A stretch of 64,000 nt of DNA. Source: Actinoplanes sp. NBC_00393 (GTDB taxonomy: Bacteria; Actinomycetota; Actinomycetes; Mycobacteriales; Micromonosporaceae). The stretch spans positions 10,034,001 to 10,098,000 of the forward strand of contig NZ_CP107942.1 in assembly GCF_036053395.1 (NCBI RefSeq). Reading direction: 5' to 3'. Under the pieces are notes generated by a model. That model saw nothing but the letters and a program-made list of their open reading frames with translations. It searched no databases and had not been told where the DNA came from. Shown here one piece after another: positions 26,227 through 34,380 of the stretch; within the stretch, counting starts at the first letter, position 1, and each line of letters begins with the position of its first letter. Made by a program: the position numbers and the translations under genes.

Positions 26227-27326
26227 GACCGCACCTCCTCAAGCTCGGCCGCCGGTGCGGCTGCCGGTGCGGGCTCGGGCTCTTCGACAGGGCTCCGGCG
26301 CGCTGCGAGGAACTTGGCGGGCAGCGACGACAGCCCGTTGGGCAGGAAGAGGATGACGACGACGAACAGCAGACCGAGGATGTACGTCCAGCCCTCGGGC
26401 CAGGTCGAGCCGAGGCTCGACTGTCCCCATCCGACGGCCATCGCGCCGAGCGCGGGGCCGAAGAGCGACGCGCGGCCACCGAACGCGACGCCCGCGATCA
26501 TGAGGATCGAGGCGGCGGCGCCGATCTCGGCCGGAGTGATGATGCCGACGATCGGCACGAACATCGCTCCGCCGATGCTCGCCATCAGCGCGGAGACGAT
26601 GAAGGCGACGAGCTTGACGTTGGCCGGGTCGTAGCCGAGGAAGCGTACGCGCTCCTCGGCGTCCCGGGTGGCGACGAGGAGCTCGCCGAAGCGGCTGCGG
26701 TAGAGCTGCCAGACCGCGAGCAGGCACACGATGAGGAGCGCGGCCGCGATGAGGTACACCATGACCCTGTTCGCCGGGTCGTTGAGCACGTAGCCGAAGA
26801 AGTACTTGAAGTCGCTGAGCCCGGTGTCGCCGCCGGTCTCGCGGATCGTGGAGCTGATCAGGACGGCCAGTGCGACGGCGAGCGCCTGCGTCAGGATCGC
26901 GAAGTACGCGCCCTTCACCCGGCGCTTGAACAGCGCGTAGCCGAGAAGGCCGGCCACGATCACCGGGAGCACCACGATCGCCGCCAGGGTGAACGCCGCG
27001 CTGCGGAACGGCTCCCAGAACATCGGGAGCGGCGCGAGCGGGTCGTAGAGCACCATGAACCCCGGGATCCGGTCACCGGCGGTCTCCAGCGTGAGGTGCA
27101 TGGCCATCGAGTACGCGCCGAGGGCGAAGAACACGCCCTGGCCCATCACGAGCATTCCGCCCCGACCCCAGGCCAGGCCGATGCCGACCGCGGCGATCGC
27201 CCAGCAGCAGTACTTGCCGAGGTTGTTGAGCCAGTGGTCGGTGAGCATGAGGGGAGCGACCGCGAGGAGCAGGAGGGCGAGCACCCCGATGCCACTGAGA
27301 GAGAGCCAAGACTTCGACTTGGTCAT
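26223..27326 (-). CDS. urtC: Urea ABC transporter permease UrtC
   Basis: This 367-residue LivM-type permease has about ten hydrophobic segments. The block LGKYCCWAIAAVGIGLAWG and the QGVFFALGAYSMAMHL segment are typical of UrtC, as is RFLGYDPANVKLVAF. The C-terminus is Pro/Ala/Glu-rich. It starts at 27326 within the last bases of urtB (ATGA overlap) and ends inside the start of urtD. With UrtB it forms the membrane channel for urea. Confidence 0.93.
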   Translation of the reverse strand: MTKSKSWLSLSGIGVLALLLLAVAPLMLTDHWLNNLGKYCCWAIAAVGIGLAWGRGGMLVMGQGVFFALGAYSMAMHLTLETAGDRIPGFMVLYDPLAPLPMFWEPFRSAAFTLAAIVVLPVIVAGLLGYALFKRRVKGAYFAILTQALAVALAVLISSTIRETGGDTGLSDFKYFFGYVLNDPANRVMVYLIAAALLIVCLLAVWQLYRSRFGELLVATRDAEERVRFLGYDPANVKLVAFIVSALMASIGGAMFVPIVGIITPAEIGAAASILMIAGVAFGGRASLFGPALGAMAVGWGQSSLGSTWPEGWTYILGLLFVVVILFLPNGLSSLPAKFLAARRSPVEEPEPAPAAAPAAELEEVRS

Positions 27327-28207
27327 GCCAGACTCCTGGTTCGCACCGTGAACAGGCCCTGCGGGCGCAGCTGAAGGAAGACGATCACGAGGATGAAGGC
27401 GAACACCTGCGCCAGGCTGCCGGTCGTCCAGTAGGCGAAGAACGAGAGGGTCACGCCCACCGCCCACGCGGCGATGATGGTGCCCTTGAGCTGGCCGATG
27501 CCACCGGCGGCGACGACGAGGAAGGCCGGGATGATGTACTGCGCGCCCATCTGGGAGTTCGTGCCGCCGATGAGCGACGCGGCCACGCCGGCGACTCCGG
27601 CCAGGCCCGACCCGGTGAAGAAGGTGAGGCGATCGACGGTGCGGGTGGAGATCCCCGAGGTCTCGGCGAGGTCCCGGTTCTGCACTGTCGCCCGGATGCG
27701 GCGGCCGAACGGGCTGTACTTGAGCCACGCCGACAGCGCGGCGACGCAGACCGACGCGAGCACGATGGTGAACACCTGCCGCAGCGGCCAGTCGTAGCCG
27801 AGGACATTCATCTGCCCGTCGAGCCAGCCGGGCTTCTCCACCGGGACGCCCTGGGACGGGAAGATCTGCAGTGCCGCCTGCTGCAGGATCAGGCCGACGC
27901 CGACCGTGACGAGCAGGGTGTCGAGTGGCCTGCGGTACATCCACTGGATGATGGTGACCTCCAGCAGGAGGCCGAACAGGCCGGCGACGACGAACGCCAC
28001 CGGCAGCGCGACCGGGATCGACAGGCCGCTTGCGGTGATGACCTGCTGGACGAGGTAGGCGGCGAAGGCGCCGATCATGAGGAACTCGCCGTGGGCCATG
28101 TTGATCACGCCCATCTGGCCGAAGGTGAGCGAGAGGCCCAGCGCGGCGAGCAGGAGCAGCGCGCCCTGTGCGCTGCCGTTCAGCAGCGGTGATATCAGTG
28201 CGTCCAC
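27323..28207 (-). CDS. urtB: Urea ABC transporter permease UrtB
   Basis: This 294-residue LivH-type permease has the conserved GLSLTFGQMGVINMAHGEFL near its N-terminus and RATVQNRDLAETSGI in the cytoplasmic loop, typical of UrtB. The GTG at 28207 is preferred because AGAGAG lies nine bases upstream; an in-frame TTG six bases earlier has poor spacing. A strong hairpin separates it from urtA. It overlaps urtC by 4 bases. Confidence 0.93.
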   Translation of the reverse strand: MDALISPLLNGSAQGALLLLAALGLSLTFGQMGVINMAHGEFLMIGAFAAYLVQQVITASGLSIPVALPVAFVVAGLFGLLLEVTIIQWMYRRPLDTLLVTVGVGLILQQAALQIFPSQGVPVEKPGWLDGQMNVLGYDWPLRQVFTIVLASVCVAALSAWLKYSPFGRRIRATVQNRDLAETSGISTRTVDRLTFFTGSGLAGVAGVAASLIGGTNSQMGAQYIIPAFLVVAAGGIGQLKGTIIAAWAVGVTLSFFAYWTTGSLAQVFAFILVIVFLQLRPQGLFTVRTRSLA

Positions 28208-28243
28208 GTGCAATCGCTCTCTCTAGCGTCTCTACGGAGGGGG

Positions 28244-28277
28244 AGGGGTCGCATGCCGCCCGCGGCATGCGACCCCT
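28244..28277 (-). promoter_or_regulatory. 15-bp hairpin between urtA and urtB
   Basis: Bases 28244-28258 pair perfectly with 28263-28277 around a CCCG loop, eight bases beyond the urtA stop and about 37 bases before urtB. Such a structure after a binding-protein gene usually lets more of that protein be made than of the permease, by partial termination or by 3'-end protection. There is no T-run. Confidence 0.75.
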
Positions 28278-28285
28278 GCGGGCGA

Positions 28286-29584
28286 TCAGCCCGCTGCGTC
28301 GACGAGCTGCTTGCGGACGTCCGCCGGGAACCAGTCGTAGCCCTCGAGGTACGGGTCGGGCTCGATGAACTTGTCGGAGGCCCAGACGATCTCGAACTGG
28401 TTGCTGGAATTGATCTTGCCGATGTGACCGGGCTTGGAGATGTGGTGGTTGTCGCCGTCGAGCGTGACCTTGCCCTCCGGCGCGTCGAACGTGATGGTGT
28501 TCTTCTTCGCCGCGGCATTCACCGCGTCGACGTCGAACGAGCCGGCCGCCTCGACAAGGGCCTTGTAGAGGTACATCGAGATGTACGCGGCCTCCATCGG
28601 GTCGGAGGTCACACCGCTGCTGTTGGGGTAGGCCTTCCAGCTCTCGATGAACTTCGGGTTGGTGTCGGTCTTGAGTGACTGGAAGTAGTTCCAGGACGCG
28701 TACTGGCCGGTGACCTCGTGGCCCATCGCCGGCGCCTCTTCCTCGGCGATCGACACCGAGATGATCGGCGTCGTCGCGGCGGTGAGTCCGGCGTCGTAGT
28801 ACGCCTTGACGAAGCCCACATTCGACGATCCGTTGATGGTGTTGAAGATGAAGTCGGGCTTGGCCGCCACGATCTTCGCCACCTGGCTTGTCCAGTCGTC
28901 CTTGTCGAGCGGTACGTACTCCTCACCGACGATCTCGATACCGAGCTTGGCCGCGTACAGCTTGATGATCGCGTTCGCGGTGCGCGGGAAGACGTAGTCG
29001 CTGCCGGCGAGGAACAGCTTCTTCACCCCTTGGGAGGCGAGGAAGTCCATCGCCGGGATGATCTGCTGGTTGGTGGTCGCACCGGTGTAGTAGATGTTCG
29101 GCGAGGATTCGAGGCCCTCGTACTGCACCGGGTAGAAGAAGAGGCCGTTGTTCTTCTCGACGACCGGCTTGACGGCCTTGCGGGAGGACGAGGTCCAGCC
29201 GCCGAAGATTGCGGCGACACAGTCCTGAGTGAGCAGCTTCTCGGTCTTCTCCGCAAAGGTGGGCCAGTCGGTGGCGCCGTCCTCCTGGACGTACTCGATC
29301 TTCTTGCCGAGGATGCCGCCACCGGCGTTGATCTCGTCGGCGGCCATGTGCAGCACGTTGGAGACGGTCTTCTCGGAGATCGCCATGCCACCGGTAAGGG
29401 AGTTGAGGAAGCCGAGCTTGACGGTGCTGCCGGAGGTGTCGACGCAACTGGCTGCCGGAGAAGTCCCGCCGGCGGCCGTTTCGTCGCCGGCCTTGGCGCC
29501 ACAGCCGGCGAGCACGAGGGCCATGGTCGTCCCGATGGCTCCCGTAGCCATGAGCGTGCGTATCCGCTTGCTGGTGGTGGACAT
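28286..29584 (-). CDS. urtA: Urea ABC transporter substrate-binding lipoprotein UrtA
   Basis: This 432-residue exported lipoprotein has a signal peptide ending in LVLAGC. The mature protein matches UrtA: VKLGFLNSLTGGMAISEKTV, KIEYVQEDGATDWPTFAEK, AAIFGGWTSSSRKAV, and the ligand-site region YPVQYEGLESSPNIYYTGA. The C-terminal stretch includes HHISKPGHIGKI. It captures urea (and perhaps short amides) and passes it to UrtBC. It is the first gene of the operon. No urease or urea carboxylase gene is in the window. Confidence 0.95.
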   Translation of the reverse strand: MSTTSKRIRTLMATGAIGTTMALVLAGCGAKAGDETAAGGTSPAASCVDTSGSTVKLGFLNSLTGGMAISEKTVSNVLHMAADEINAGGGILGKKIEYVQEDGATDWPTFAEKTEKLLTQDCVAAIFGGWTSSSRKAVKPVVEKNNGLFFYPVQYEGLESSPNIYYTGATTNQQIIPAMDFLASQGVKKLFLAGSDYVFPRTANAIIKLYAAKLGIEIVGEEYVPLDKDDWTSQVAKIVAAKPDFIFNTINGSSNVGFVKAYYDAGLTAATTPIISVSIAEEEAPAMGHEVTGQYASWNYFQSLKTDTNPKFIESWKAYPNSSGVTSDPMEAAYISMYLYKALVEAAGSFDVDAVNAAAKKNTITFDAPEGKVTLDGDNHHISKPGHIGKINSSNQFEIVWASDKFIEPDPYLEGYDWFPADVRKQLVDAAG

Positions 29585-29913
29585 ATGTGAGAACTCCGTT
29601 CCTGGTCAAGGTGCGTGACGCCGGGGGCGCGGCACGCGGATCGTGCGGAGGTTGCTGTCCAGGGCGAGTCGCCGGCGATCCGAGCTACCCGCGGGTGTTC
29701 GCTAGCAAGGTGCAGCCGGCTGCTGCAGGTGAAAGCAGAGTGACCTGGAGTCATTACTCTGACATTTCCTGACTGTTCCAACTCTGTAGCCGCGGCATCG
29801 AGGGGACGCGAATTACCTGGAAAAGCGCGGAGTTTCAGAGATGGGAGATGTCAAAGTTCTGCCATCTTCTGTGAAGGCGCGACGACGATGGCAGACTCCT
29901 GACATTCAGGAGA
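29585..29913. other. Upstream region of urtA, about 330 bases without a gene
   Basis: The region is richer in A and T than its surroundings and should hold the urt operon promoter. It contains the phased motif described at 29753-29779, the heptamer TGACATT at 29760-29766 and 29900-29906, and a perfect 7-3-7 inverted repeat CTCCTGA/TCAGGAG at 29896-29912. No -10/-35 pair could be fixed with confidence. Confidence 0.55.
29753..29779 (-). promoter_or_regulatory. Candidate GlnR-type nitrogen-regulation site
   Basis: On the minus strand GGAAC, GAAAT and GTAAT occur at exact 11-base steps (GGAAC-n6-GAAAT-n6-GTAAT). This matches the alternating gTnAc/GaAAc boxes with 6-base gaps known for GlnR in actinomycetes, though each box differs from the consensus. 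It lies about 170 bases before the urtA start, a reasonable place for an activator. Confidence 0.4.
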
Positions 29914-29919
29914 GTTGAG

Positions 29920-30482
29920 TCGATCGATTCGGGGCAGCTGAATGAGGCACCCGTCTCACCTGGCTTCCTTGCCGCGCCGGCGCAAACCGGCGACTACACC
30001 GTCCGGGCGGTGGTTCGCGGCAAGGAGCAGAAGGCGAACGGTCCGGCGATCATGCCCGGTGACATCCCGCTGCTGCCGGCCCCGAACTACTACGTGCACC
30101 ACGCCTGGCCCGGCGACTGTCCCGCCTGTCGTACGTCCTGGACCAGCCCAACCACCCTCGACGGCCGGAACCTGTGGCGGGTCGTCAGCGGCAGATGGCG
30201 GTGGAACTGCGCAGCGGCGGCACCGTCGCAGCCTCAACACCACGACGCGCTTCCGGAATTATGTGGGCGACCGGCCCTTGATCTACGACTACACAGAGCC
30301 GCTGATCGCGGCCAACCAGCCGGTCCGCGTACGCATCTCGGTGGACGGCCAGAAGATCCGCTACTACAGCGACGACCAGCTGGTCTTCGACTACATCGAC
30401 CCGGCGCCTTATCCCAGCGGGTGGTTCGCCTTCCGCACGGTGGCCAGCCACTTCCACACCGGCTTCACCGTCTGGAAACCAC
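29920..30482 (+). pseudogene. Decayed polysaccharide-lyase-like/DUF6250 gene
   Basis: Two protein fragments in different frames survive. In frame 1, about 29986-30120 encodes TGDYTVRAVVRGKEQ and DIPLLPAPNYYVHHAWPGD, which resembles rhamnogalacturonan-lyase-type proteins (uncertain). Around 30195 a third frame gives MAVELRSGGTVAAS, like the start of a DUF6250 domain. In frame 2, about 30228-30482 encodes NTTTRFRNYVGD, YYSDDQLVFDYIDPAPYPSG and WFAFRTVASHFHTGFTVW, the C-terminal half of DUF6250. The middle of the domain is missing. There is no intact start. It reads as a gene reduced by deletions and frameshifts. Confidence 0.6.
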
Positions 30483-30548
30483 CCGCCGCCCGAGCCTCCG
30501 GCCCGCCGCGCGGCCGGTTCGTTCCCGGCCTGGTCACTCCCTGGTCAG

Positions 30549-31007
30549 TCAAGCTTCCCCGGCCGGTTCGCTCATCGGCCCGGGGAAGCGCCCGACGAAG
30601 CGCCGCTGCCACGGTGTCTCCACCGCCCGCGGGTGGTAATGCCGGCGAACATAGGCCACCGCCTCACCCGGCGGCACGCCATCCAGCACGGCAAGGCAGG
30701 CCAGCGCGGTCCCGGTCCGCCCACGCCCACCCCCGCAGGCCACCTCGACCCGCTCACCCTCAGCACGCCGCCAGGCTTCGATCAAAACCTCTTCCGCGTA
30801 CGCCGAATCGGCCGGCAACCAGAAATCCGGCCACCTGACCCACCGGCTGACCCACCCGAACTCAGGCGGCGCCGACCCGAGCAGATAAACCCCGAACCGC
30901 GGCGGATGCCCCGACGGCATAGCCTCCCGCAGCCCCCGCCCACGCACCAGCCGCCCCGACGGCAGCCGCACCACCCCGGCGTCACCCTCGCTCCACGCCT
31001 CACCCAT
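30549..31007 (-). CDS. Small protein-tyrosine-phosphatase-like protein
   Basis: This 152-residue protein carries the phosphatase P-loop CGGGRGR (Cys91 to Arg97, the C-x5-R motif) followed by TGTALACLAVL, and a likely WPD loop, RWPDFWLP, with Asp61 as general acid. The residue before the catalytic Cys is Ala instead of the common His. Such single-domain enzymes act on phosphotyrosine or other phosphate esters in the cytoplasm. The start at 31007 is chosen because residues before it read into low-complexity repeat-derived sequence. The gene lies between the decayed gene and the repeat region. Confidence 0.8.
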   Translation of the reverse strand: MGEAWSEGDAGVVRLPSGRLVRGRGLREAMPSGHPPRFGVYLLGSAPPEFGWVSRWVRWPDFWLPADSAYAEEVLIEAWRRAEGERVEVACGGGRGRTGTALACLAVLDGVPPGEAVAYVRRHYHPRAVETPWQRRFVGRFPGPMSEPAGEA

Positions 31008-31100
31008 AACCCGATCATCCCGCGCCCTGCCGGCTCCCACCCCGCCACCCACCGCCCGCCGCATCCACCACCTCGGATCCAGCCGCCATCTGCCTCCCGC

Positions 31101-31390
31101 ACCCATCCAGACCCAGCACCCGGAGCCAGTCACCGTGCGTCGCCCGTCCAGAGCCCAGCACCCCGGCTAGCCACCGTGCGTCGCCCGTCCAGAGCCCAGC
31201 ACCCCGGCCAGTCACCGTGCGTCGCCCGTCCAGAGCCCAGCACCCCGGCCAGCCACCGTGCGCCGCCCGTCCAGAACCAGCGCCCCGAGCCGGGCCGCCG
31301 TGCGTCCCCGCGCCCATCCGGGTCCAGCGGCCCAAGCCAGTCAACGTGCGTCGCCCGCGCCCATCCGGATGAGCACCCCGAGCCGGCAGC
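31101..31390. repeat. 41-bp tandem repeat, four close copies plus degenerate flanks
   Basis: The motif GTGCG(T/C)CGCCCGTCCAG begins at 31135, 31176, 31217 and 31258, a spacing of exactly 41 bases. The units share GAGCCCAGCACCCCGGC. Before 31135 and after 31258 the units decay: spacing becomes 42 and 46 bases with many substitutions. There are no spacers, so this is not a CRISPR array. Confidence 0.9.
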
Positions 31391-31620
31391 CGGCTCGCGC
31401 TGTCGCCAACTCCGGCCCAGACTCTGACCCGGCCGACAAGACCTCTGCAGACACTCGCACTCCGCCCAAGACGCGCGCGCGAACACAAACCCGGCATCAC
31501 GTGGCAGCACTGTCCCGCTCGCCGGGCGCTGTTGATCTTGACCAGCTGTCCCTCAGTGCTGTTTGCAGCGCGTCCAAACAGCACTGACGACCAGCCGGAC
31601 CGCCGTCGCCGCGTCCCGCT

Positions 31621-31806
31621 GCGATCTTGGGCGATTTGCCACGCTCGGGGGTGGTTGCGGGCCCAAGATTGACAGCTCTCTGCGGCTGCCGCCGCGCCTG
31701 GTGCTTCACGGCGGCGATCTTGGGCGATTCGCCATGCTTGGAGGTGGTTGCGGGTTCAAGATCGACGATCTTCACGCGGCTGCCCCTGAGGTGCCTCTTG
31801 CCATCC
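31621..31806. repeat. 93-bp imperfect direct duplication with internal inverted repeats
   Basis: The sequence from 31621 (GCGATCTTGGGCGATTTGCC) recurs from 31714 with about a dozen differences. Each unit contains GGTGGTTGCGGG and ends with GCGGCTGCC. Within each unit the 5' CGATCTTG is inverted as CAAGAT about 40 bases later, so each can fold into a hairpin. Confidence 0.85.
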
Positions 31807-32025
31807 AGGATGGATGTCTGGGTGCCGGCCGAGACTGCTGCGCTGGCGCTCAGGCGCCTCACGGCGATCAAGATGGGTGTGGGCGGCGGCTGGGGGGTTG
31901 GGGCAGCGGCCGTCGTTCGGGCTCATGGCGTTTGGGGATTTGGTCGGCGGCCGAGTGAGGGTGGGTTGGTGAGTGCGTTATGTCGGGCTAATCCAGGTTT
32001 GCCCTCGTGCGGCGCGACGGTGTGG

Positions 32026-34305
32026 CTACGGGTGGAGGGCGGTGGCCGCGGCTCGTAGCCAGATTGCTACGGCCTGGGCTCCGGGGTCGGGGTGGCCCAG
32101 TACTCGCATGCCCAGGTGACCGGCGCGGCCCAGGCGGGGTGGCAGGTCGACGGTGGCGTCAGCGCCGGTGGTTGCGGCGTCGACTGCAGCGGTCAGGGCT
32201 TCTGGCCAAGGGCGGCCGGCGTCCAGGTGGTCGGCGAAAGTTACTGCGGCCGGGGCCAGGGCGTCGACCATGGTGCGGTCGCCTGGTTCGGCGTCGGCGG
32301 CTTCGCGGACGCCGTCGAGGCCGGCTCGGAGGGCTGCCGCCCAGTCATGGGGGCCGGGAGCGGCGGGCAGGGCGGCTGCGGCGCGGAGTAGCAGGATGGC
32401 GTAGAGCGGGCCGGATACGCCGGTGACGCTTCGGCGGACTGTGGCCGAAGCGGCGCGCAGGACGGCGGCCGGCCCGTCGGCGCCGGGGTAGGTGGGGCAT
32501 TCGGCCAGGACTGCCGCGGCGCCGAGTGCCAGGCTTACGCCCAGGTCGCCGTCACCTGCTGCGCGGTCGAGGGTGGTGAGCTCGTCGCGTACGGAAATCA
32601 GGGCTTCGGCGACCGCCTCAAGCGCGCGTCGCATTGGATGATCGAGTCCCAGTTCGCCTTGCGTTGCGTTGCTGTGGGGGTCGGCGGTGACCAGGCCGGG
32701 CTCGGCTGGGGCGACGTTGCGTGGCCAGGCTGGTGCGGTGGTGGGTGCGTCCAGCGCTGCCAGTAGGTCGTCGTCGAGTGGCAGCAGGGTGAGGGATACG
32801 CCGGCCATGTCCAGCGTGGTGAGGAAGTTGCCGGACCAGACCCGGGTGGCCGTCATGCCCCAGGTGTGCAGGGCCTGGACGGCGCCTTCGGCCATGATGG
32901 ACAGTTCCGTGGGCGAGGTGGCTCCGAGGCCGTTGACCAGTAGTGCCACCTGGCCGTTCGGGGCGATTCCGCGGTCCTCGACGATCGCTGAGATCAGGCG
33001 GGCGGCCACCTCGAAGGGGGAGCCGAGCGGCCCGCGTCCGACTCCTGGTTCGCCGTTGGCGCCGGGGCCCCACTCCGCCTCGCCTTTTGCGAACGCGAGC
33101 CCTGTCGGGAACGGCTGCCCTGTGGGGAATGGCTGCGCCTCCGTGGGGGAGGTGCTCGGAGCGGGGGAAGTGCTCGGAGCGGGGGAGAAGGCGGGCTGAT
33201 CGGAAGGGCTCGGATCGGTGGCAGGGCTCAGCTCGGAATCCAGGCGCTGGAGTTCGGCGAGGTCCGACAGGAACGCCGCATCGAGGGAGGCGGCGAGGTC
33301 CGGCGGAAGTGCGGTGTCCGGCGCGGCGGCGAGGTCCGGCGGGAGCGCGGTGTCCTGTGGGAATGCGGTGTCCGGCGCGACGGCGAAGTCCGGTAGGTAT
33401 GCGGCAGCCGACGAATCGGAAATTTCTGATATGTGGTCGAGGTCGGCTTGGGGTGGGAGGCCGACATTCGAACTGGGAGCGCTTGGCCGGCGATCAAGGT
33501 CGTTCCGGATGGGAGCGCCTGGCTGGGCGGAAGAATCCGACTGGCTGGGGAGGTCTGGCTGAGCGTTATGACCTGGCTGGGCGGAAGGGTCCGGCCGGGT
33601 GGGGTGGTCTGCCGGGAGGGAAGGGCGCGGCCGGGCGGAGGGGTCCGATTCGGGGGCGGCGTCGGGCTGAGTGGCGACGTTCGAGGCGGGGAGGTCTGGT
33701 GGCGGACCGCTGCCCGCGGCGGTGGCCGTGCATGGGCCGAGGGCCACGCCCATAGTGCCGGTCGTTTCGGCGGCTCGGCGGGCCAGCGCTGCCACCTCGG
33801 CGAGGGGGCGACCCTCTGCGGCCGCCGCACCGGCCACCTTCTGGACCAGGATGGTTCCGGCCAGGCCGCGGCGGGCCGAGGGACCGCGGGCCACGTCGTC
33901 GCCGACCGGGACCACCTCCACTCGGATGCCTTCGGCCCGGGCCAGTTCCGCGGCGAGGGCGAAGTTCAGCCGGTCCGCCGGATAGTTCGGGACGATCAGC
34001 AGCACGCCGGCGGGAGAGGCACTGGCCCGGATCGCGGCCAGGACGGTTTCGGCCGGGGGTGGAATGAACAGCGGGCCGGAGACCGCCGCGGTCAGCATGC
34101 CGGCGCCGACGTAGCCGGCGTGTGCGGGGTCGTGGCCGGCGCCGCCGCCGGAGATCACGGCGACCAGGCCGGCGGCCCGCGCCGCGGCCACGTCGTTGCG
34201 GATCGCGGTGGCCGGTGAGCCGGCGAGTCGTGCCACGCCGTCCGCTGTCCGGGTCACCCCGTCCAGCGCCACGCTGACCACGTCGGCCAGGTCGTTGATG
34301 AGCAC
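32026..34305 (-). CDS. Atypical fused dihydroxyacetone kinase (DhaK-DhaL) with a large insertion
   Basis: This 759-residue protein joins a DhaK domain (about 1-540) and a DhaL domain (about 555-759). DhaK features: LINDLADVVSVAL, SGGGAGHDPAHAGYVGAGM with the general-base His58, GDDVARGPSARRGLAGT and ALVNGLGA-like VALLVNGLGATSPTEL. DhaL features: LDRAAGDGDLG (Asp580, 585, 587, the Mg-ATP site) and GDRTMVDALAPA. Two oddities stand out. Residues about 198-408 are a Pro/Ser/Asp-rich insertion with internal repeats. The motif GIHGEPG, whose His binds dihydroxyacetone covalently, reads GANGEPG (Asn417). The GTG start follows AGAAGGA; an ATG at 34377 is possible. It may be inactive or act on another substrate. 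Confidence 0.87.
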   Translation of the reverse strand: MLINDLADVVSVALDGVTRTADGVARLAGSPATAIRNDVAAARAAGLVAVISGGGAGHDPAHAGYVGAGMLTAAVSGPLFIPPPAETVLAAIRASASPAGVLLIVPNYPADRLNFALAAELARAEGIRVEVVPVGDDVARGPSARRGLAGTILVQKVAGAAAAEGRPLAEVAALARRAAETTGTMGVALGPCTATAAGSGPPPDLPASNVATQPDAAPESDPSARPRPSLPADHPTRPDPSAQPGHNAQPDLPSQSDSSAQPGAPIRNDLDRRPSAPSSNVGLPPQADLDHISEISDSSAAAYLPDFAVAPDTAFPQDTALPPDLAAAPDTALPPDLAASLDAAFLSDLAELQRLDSELSPATDPSPSDQPAFSPAPSTSPAPSTSPTEAQPFPTGQPFPTGLAFAKGEAEWGPGANGEPGVGRGPLGSPFEVAARLISAIVEDRGIAPNGQVALLVNGLGATSPTELSIMAEGAVQALHTWGMTATRVWSGNFLTTLDMAGVSLTLLPLDDDLLAALDAPTTAPAWPRNVAPAEPGLVTADPHSNATQGELGLDHPMRRALEAVAEALISVRDELTTLDRAAGDGDLGVSLALGAAAVLAECPTYPGADGPAAVLRAASATVRRSVTGVSGPLYAILLLRAAAALPAAPGPHDWAAALRAGLDGVREAADAEPGDRTMVDALAPAAVTFADHLDAGRPWPEALTAAVDAATTGADATVDLPPRLGRAGHLGMRVLGHPDPGAQAVAIWLRAAATALHP

Positions 34306-34380
34306 CCGTCCTTCTTGCCCGTCCGGGCCGGTACCGACACACGTTTCGACGTAGAGCGCACGACGTAGAGTGCACATCTT

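Larger units (their letters stand above)
31008..32025. other. Gene-free, repeat-rich region of about 1 kb
   Basis: No gene could be supported. Open frames on both strands exist only because of repeated GC-rich units. The left half carries the 41-bp tandem repeat and the right half the 93-bp duplication. Short copies of the GATCTTG/CAAGATC motif also occur near 31533 and 31866. Confidence 0.7.

Noticed and set aside
31101..31390. CRISPR array
   Set aside because: Units are contiguous with no unique spacers, and no cas gene is near. It is a plain tandem repeat.
31015..31584. 189-codon minus-strand gene over the 41-bp repeat
   Set aside because: The frame exists only because the repeat lacks stops; it has no good ribosome binding site and no domain.
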